From an uncultured Oscillibacter sp. (GTDB taxonomy: Bacteria; Bacillota; Clostridia; Oscillospirales; Oscillospiraceae): a stretch of DNA of 9,806 nucleotides. Shown one piece after another: positions 6,662-9,806 of this stretch (within the stretch, counting starts at the first letter, position 1; every line of letters begins with the position of its first letter). The notes below the pieces were generated by a model. That model was not told the DNA's origin, did no database searches, and was given only the letters and a program-made list of their open reading frames with translations. The stretch covers positions 1-9,806 of the forward strand of contig CAJUDW010000052.1 in the NCBI GenBank assembly GCA_910584995.1, written 5' to 3'. The position numbers and the translations under genes were made by a program.

Positions 6662-6679
6662 ATGTTAAGCGATTAACAA
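6662..6679 (+). promoter_or_regulatory. Rex operator (redox-sensing repressor), main site
   Basis: ATGTTAAGCGATTAACAA matches the Firmicute Rex consensus TTGTTAA-N4-TTAACAA at 13 of 14 defined positions; only the first base differs, and TGTTAA-N4-TTAACA is a perfect palindrome. Rex binds when the NADH/NAD+ ratio is low and is known to control butyrate and other fermentation genes in clostridia. The site is upstream of hbd-bcd-etfBA, which fits. It lies about 80 bases upstream of the hbd -35 and 40 bases from the trmB -35, so which promoter it controls needs thought. Confidence 0.75.
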
Positions 6680-6681
6680 AA

Positions 6682-6699
6682 TTGTATAGAATTTAACGA
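6682..6699 (+). promoter_or_regulatory. Possible second, degenerate Rex operator
   Basis: TTGTATAGAATTTAACGA matches the Rex consensus at 11 of 14 defined positions and starts exactly 20 bases after the main site, about two helical turns, so two dimers could sit on one face of the DNA. It overlaps a weak promoter candidate (TTAACG at 6693, 18 bases, TAAAAA at 6717). The match could be chance in an AT-rich stretch. Confidence 0.4.
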
Positions 6700-6738
6700 T
6701 TATTTTGTGGGAAGTGTAAAAAAGAGGCAAAAACGGGG

Positions 6739-6750
6739 TTGTGTGCACAA
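6739..6750. promoter_or_regulatory. Palindrome next to the hbd -35, possible regulator site
   Basis: TTGTG-TG-CACAA has five-base perfect arms and ends seven bases before the -35 hexamer of the hbd promoter, a common place for an activator or repressor. No known regulator consensus was recognised with confidence. Confidence 0.3.
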
Positions 6751-6757
6751 TTTCCAC

Positions 6758-6786
6758 TTGATAAATGTGGGCGCGGAACGTATAAT
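6758..6786 (+). promoter_or_regulatory. Promoter of hbd-bcd-etfB-etfA
   Basis: TTGATA (6758-6763), 17-base spacer, TATAAT (6781-6786): five of six and six of six matches to the sigma-A consensus with ideal spacing. Transcription would start near 6793, giving a leader of about 96 bases before ATG 6889. Confidence 0.85.
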
Positions 6787-6836
6787 ATGTAGTTGTCAAT
6801 AAAATGGCAAAGTACGGGTTTACCGTGACGCTTCCA

Positions 6837-6852
6837 CGGCCCGGCGGGGCCG
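6837..6852 (+). other. Stem-loop in the hbd leader
   Basis: CGGCCC-GGCG-GGGCCG forms a six-base perfect GC stem with a four-base loop in the 5' leader, 24 bases before the AGGAGG site. It is followed by an A-rich single-stranded-looking stretch and no T-run, so it is not a terminator; it may protect the mRNA. No riboswitch class was recognised. Confidence 0.4.
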
Positions 6853-6888
6853 GATCACCAAAAATCAAACTTAACAGGAGGAACAATC

Positions 6889-7725
6889 ATGAAGGTAGCA
6901 GTTTTTGGCGCGGGTACCATGGGCAGCGGCATTGCGCAGGTCTTTGCGGCGAAGGGCCACACCGCCCTGATGTACGCCAGTTCCGTGGCCTCCGCCCAGC
7001 GGCACAAGGATAAGCTGGCCGCCTCCCTGCAAAAGCGCGTGGAGAAGGGCAAGATGGCCCAGGAGGCTGTGGACGCCATCCTCGCCAACATCCTGGTGGA
7101 GGAGAAGGCCGCCTGCGCCGACGCGGATCTTATCATTGAGTGCGTCAAAGAGGAAATGGGCACCAAGAAGGAACTTCTCAACGAACTGGACGCCATGTGC
7201 AAGCCCGAAGCCATCTTCGCTTCCAACACCTCCTCTCTCTCCATCACCGAGATGGGCAACGGCCTCAAGCACCCCGTCATCGGTATGCACTTCTTCAACC
7301 CCGTCCCCAGCATGAAGCTGGTGGAGATCATCCGTGGCGCCAACACCACCCAGGAGACCTTTGACTTCATCTATAAACTTTCCCAGGAGATCGGCAAGGA
7401 TCCGGTAGAAGTGGCTGAGGCTCCCGGTTTTGTGGTCAACAAGATCCTCATCCCCATGATCAACGAGGCCGCCGGCCTGGTGGAGACGGGCGTCGCCTCT
7501 GTGGACGACATTGACAAGGCCATGCGCCTTGGCGCCAACCATCCCATGGGCCCCCTGGCTCTGGGTGATTTCATCGGCCTGGACGTGTGCCTGGCCATTA
7601 TGGAGACCCTCTTCAACGAGACTGGCGATCCCAAGTACCGTCCTGCCCTGCTGCTGAAGAAGATGGTCCGCGGCGGCCTGCTGGGCCGCAAGACCGGCAA
7701 GGGTTTCTACGATTACAGCAAGTAA
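6889..7725 (+). CDS. hbd: 3-hydroxybutyryl-CoA dehydrogenase
   Basis: Reduces acetoacetyl-CoA to (S)-3-hydroxybutyryl-CoA in the butyrate pathway. The 278-residue protein matches clostridial Hbd (about 282) nearly throughout: nucleotide-binding loop GAGTMGSGIAQ (7-17), SNTSSLSIT (112-120) with Ser115, IGMHFFNP (131-138) with catalytic His134, KLVEIIRG (143-150) with Glu146, EVAEAPGFVVNKILIPMINEA (174-194) with Asn184, and LGANHPMGPLALGDFIGLDVCLAIM (214-238), ending GRKTGKGFYDYSK. An oddity: the acidic residue that normally ends the second beta strand and holds the NAD ribose (LRDI in C. acetobutylicum) is replaced, the sequence here being LMYASSVASAQR (27-38); this suggests use of NADP or relaxed cofactor choice. 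AGGAGG lies seven bases before ATG 6889. First gene of a unit, 29 bases ahead of bcd, under a strong promoter and near Rex sites. Confidence 0.95.
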   Translation: MKVAVFGAGTMGSGIAQVFAAKGHTALMYASSVASAQRHKDKLAASLQKRVEKGKMAQEAVDAILANILVEEKAACADADLIIECVKEEMGTKKELLNELDAMCKPEAIFASNTSSLSITEMGNGLKHPVIGMHFFNPVPSMKLVEIIRGANTTQETFDFIYKLSQEIGKDPVEVAEAPGFVVNKILIPMINEAAGLVETGVASVDDIDKAMRLGANHPMGPLALGDFIGLDVCLAIMETLFNETGDPKYRPALLLKKMVRGGLLGRKTGKGFYDYSK

Positions 7726-7754
7726 AACCAGAGTAAAAAAGGAGTATATGTGGT

Positions 7755-8897
7755 ATGGATTTTCATCTGTCAAATGAGCAGTTGATGCTCCGGAAGATGT
7801 ACCGCGAGTTCGCCGAGACGGAGGTTAAGCCCCTGGCCGAGGAGATCGACGAGGAGGAGCGGTTCCCCATGGAGACCGTGGAGAAGATGGCCAAGCTGGG
7901 TATGCTGGGCATCTACTTCCCCAAGGAGTACGGCGGCGCTGGCGGCGACGTCCTCTCCTATGCTATGTGTGTGGAGGAGTTGGCCAAGGTTTGCGGCACC
8001 ACCGCCGTCATCGTCTCTGCCCACACCTCTCTTTGCTGCGCCCCCATTTTTGAGCACGGCACTGAGGAACAGAAAAAGAAGTATCTGCCGGATCTCCTCA
8101 GCGGAAAGAAACTGGGCGCTTTCGGCCTCACTGAGCCCAACGCCGGCACCGACGCCTCTGGCCAGCAGACCACCGCTGTCTTGGAGGGCGATCACTATGT
8201 CCTCAACGGCTCCAAGTGCTTCATCACCAACGGCAATGTGGCCGACACCTTCGTGGTTTTCGCCATGACCGACAAGTCCAAGGGTAACCACGGTATCTCT
8301 GCATTTATCGTGGAAAAGAGTTTCCCCGGCTTCTCCACTGGCAAGCACGAGAAGAAGATGGGTATCCGCGGCTCCTCCACCTGCGATCTGATCTTTGAGG
8401 ACTGCATCGTTCCCAAGGAAAACCTGCTGGGCAAAGAGGGCAAGGGCTTCAAGATCGCCATGCAGACCCTGGACGGTGGCCGTATCGGCATTGCGGCCCA
8501 GGCCCTTGGCCTTGGCGAGGGCGCTGTGAACGAGGCGGTGAAGTACACCCAGGAGCGCGTCCAGTTCGGCCGCCGCCTGAGCCAGTTCCAGAACACCCAG
8601 TTCCAGCTGGCGGATATGCACACCCGGATGCAGGCCGCCCAGTACTTAGTCTACGCCGCTGCCTGCAAGAAGCAGCTTCATGAGGATTATTCCATGGACG
8701 CCTCCATGGCGAAACTCTTCGCCGCCGAGGCCGCGTCCGATGTGACCCGCCGGGCCGTTCAACTCTTCGGTGGCTATGGCTACACCCGTGAGTACCCGGT
8801 GGAGCGCATGATGCGGGACGCCAAGATCACCGAGATCTATGAGGGTACTTCCGAAGTCCAGCGCATGGTCATCTCCAGCCGTCTGGGTGTGAAATAA
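7755..8897 (+). CDS. bcd: Acyl-CoA dehydrogenase, probable butyryl-CoA dehydrogenase
   Basis: FAD enzyme that reduces crotonyl-CoA to butyryl-CoA; with EtfAB of the clostridial type it can bifurcate electrons from NADH to crotonyl-CoA and ferredoxin. The 380-residue length fits short-chain members. Visible: N-terminal helical domain opening MDFHLSNEQLMLRKMYREFA; first family signature GAFGLTEPNAGTD (121-133); FITNG (156-160) in the FAD-binding beta domain; GGRIGIAAQALGLG (241-254); RVQFGRRLSQFQ (268-279); second signature QLFGGYGYTREYPVERMMRD (336-355); catalytic base Glu363 in IYEGTSE (361-367), the position used by short- and medium-chain enzymes. Substrate is inferred from the neighbours hbd and etfBA, not from the sequence alone. 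GGAG lies ten bases before ATG 7755; an ATG at 7748 is out of frame. Twenty bases separate it from etfB. Confidence 0.93.
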   Translation: MDFHLSNEQLMLRKMYREFAETEVKPLAEEIDEEERFPMETVEKMAKLGMLGIYFPKEYGGAGGDVLSYAMCVEELAKVCGTTAVIVSAHTSLCCAPIFEHGTEEQKKKYLPDLLSGKKLGAFGLTEPNAGTDASGQQTTAVLEGDHYVLNGSKCFITNGNVADTFVVFAMTDKSKGNHGISAFIVEKSFPGFSTGKHEKKMGIRGSSTCDLIFEDCIVPKENLLGKEGKGFKIAMQTLDGGRIGIAAQALGLGEGAVNEAVKYTQERVQFGRRLSQFQNTQFQLADMHTRMQAAQYLVYAAACKKQLHEDYSMDASMAKLFAAEAASDVTRRAVQLFGGYGYTREYPVERMMRDAKITEIYEGTSEVQRMVISSRLGVK

Positions 8898-8917
8898 GAT
8901 AGGAGGTAAAGGTTAAA

Positions 8918-9718
8918 ATGAAAATCGTAGTTTGTGTAAAGCAGGTTCCTGATACCTCCGGCAAGGTGGCTGTGAATCCTGACGGCACCCTGAACCGTGC
9001 GTCCATGCAGACCATCACCAACCCAGACGACATGAACGCCGTGGAGGCCGCCCTGAAAATCAAGGATGAGACCGGCTGTAAAGTAATTGTGGTTACCATG
9101 GGCCCGCCCCCCGCTGCCGGGATGCTCCGGGAGGTCCTGGCCATGGGCGCCGACGAGGCCGTCCTGGTGTCCGCCCGTGAATTCGGCGGTTCCGATACTT
9201 ATGCCACCTCTCAGATCATCGCCGCTGCCGTCAACAAGATCGGCGTGGAAGCGGATGATATCGTGATGTGTGGCCGGCAGGCCATCGACGGCGATACTGC
9301 CCAGGTTGGCCCCCAGATCGCAGAGAAGCTGCACCTGCCCCAGGTGACTTACGCCGCCGACATCCAGAAGGAAGGCAACACCATTACCGTCAAGCGGATG
9401 CTGGAAGACGGGTATATGACCATCAAGGTCAAGACCCCCTGCCTGATCACTTGCATCAAGGAACTGAATACGCCCCGTTACATGAGCGTTTCCGGCGTTT
9501 TCGAAGCCTATGGCAAGCCGCTGACCACCTATGATTATGTGGCGCTGAAGGACGATCCCCTGATCGATGCCACTACCATCGGCCTGAAGGGCTCTCCCAC
9601 CAACATCCTCAAAAGCTTCACCCCGCCCCAGAAGGGCGCCGGCATGATGCTGGAGGGCGCTGACAAGGCCACCTGCGAAAAGCTGGCGGGCATTTTGGCT
9701 GCCAAGCATATCATCTGA
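8918..9718 (+). CDS. etfB: Electron transfer flavoprotein subunit beta
   Basis: Smaller subunit of the EtfAB heterodimer that passes electrons to or from the acyl-CoA dehydrogenase encoded just upstream. The 266 residues match the clostridial EtfB pattern: MKIVVCVKQVPDT start, TNPDDMNAVEAALKIKD (34-50), VVTMGPPPAAGMLREVLAMGADEAVLVS (58-85), MCGRQAIDGDTAQVGPQIAEKL (117-138), and the C-terminal GLKGSPTNILKSFTPP (222-237) that packs against EtfA. In bifurcating complexes the GRQAIDGDTAQVGP region holds the beta-FAD that splits the electron pair; the close match, together with the bcd neighbour, favours a bifurcating complex, which is inference. AGGAGG lies 11 bases before ATG 8918. etfA starts 18 bases after its stop. 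Confidence 0.95.
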   Translation: MKIVVCVKQVPDTSGKVAVNPDGTLNRASMQTITNPDDMNAVEAALKIKDETGCKVIVVTMGPPPAAGMLREVLAMGADEAVLVSAREFGGSDTYATSQIIAAAVNKIGVEADDIVMCGRQAIDGDTAQVGPQIAEKLHLPQVTYAADIQKEGNTITVKRMLEDGYMTIKVKTPCLITCIKELNTPRYMSVSGVFEAYGKPLTTYDYVALKDDPLIDATTIGLKGSPTNILKSFTPPQKGAGMMLEGADKATCEKLAGILAAKHII

Positions 9719-9736
9719 GAAGGGGGATAAGAAGAA

Positions 9737-9806
9737 ATGTCTACTTTTAACAGTGCTGATATCGCTGCTTTCAAGGATGTATGGGTATTCTGTGAGCAGC
9801 GCGAGG
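9737..9806 (+). CDS. etfA: Electron transfer flavoprotein subunit alpha (partial: first 23 residues)
   Basis: Only the start of the gene is in the window. The translation MSTFNSADIAAFKDVWVFCEQRE shows the short N-terminal extension and the VWVFCEQRE beta strand that opens clostridial EtfA proteins. AGGGGG stands about ten bases before ATG 9737, and the gene follows etfB by 18 bases, the usual etfBA order. The identification rests largely on this context plus the short motif. The subunit would carry the second FAD and complete the Bcd-EtfAB complex. Confidence 0.85.
   Translation, partial: MSTFNSADIAAFKDVWVFCEQRE

Noticed and set aside
6804..7013. Small open frame starting in the hbd leader and overlapping hbd
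   Set aside because: No ribosome site precedes its ATG, it overlaps hbd out of frame, and the protein has no recognisable motif.

Overview
The window looks like a GC-rich, strictly anaerobic, butyrate-forming Firmicute of the Oscillospiraceae type (Flavonifractor, Pseudoflavonifractor or Intestinimonas-like). This is an inference from three things: a clostridial hbd-bcd-etfBA cluster, a YbhJ-like aconitase paired with a citrate synthase and a eukaryote-type NADP isocitrate dehydrogenase, and consensus sigma-A promoters with AGGAGG ribosome sites. No taxonomic marker is present.

Left part (1-5190, minus strand). Read in the direction of transcription, a DUF1275 membrane protein is followed by citrate synthase, an aconitase-family hydratase and the start of isocitrate dehydrogenase, which runs off the left edge. 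The last three make up the oxidative arm of the TCA cycle, acetyl-CoA plus oxaloacetate to 2-oxoglutarate, which in such anaerobes mainly feeds glutamate synthesis. A textbook promoter (TTGACA-N17-TATAAT) stands before the DUF1275 gene, and no convincing promoter was found inside the block, so it may be one operon.

Middle part (5119-6622). A 355-base gap without a gene holds that promoter and a series of inverted repeats, including a perfect 16+16 base one. Beyond it lies trmB on the minus strand, with its own promoter. TrmB carries about 130 extra C-terminal residues that look like a fused DUF4275 domain.

Right part (6660-9806, plus strand). Divergent from trmB is hbd-bcd-etfB-etfA, cut at the right edge. 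Its products reduce acetoacetyl-CoA to 3-hydroxybutyryl-CoA and crotonyl-CoA to butyryl-CoA; the second step is probably electron-bifurcating with EtfAB. The intergenic region carries a near-perfect Rex redox-sensor operator, a second degenerate one 20 bases further on, and a strong promoter. Thiolase and crotonase are not in view. The NADH-responsive Rex sites fit an operon whose job is to dispose of reducing equivalents.

No RNA genes, CRISPR arrays, insertion sequences or phage genes were seen. Apart from the regulatory details, the TrmB fusion and an unusual Hbd cofactor pocket, the gene content is ordinary core metabolism.
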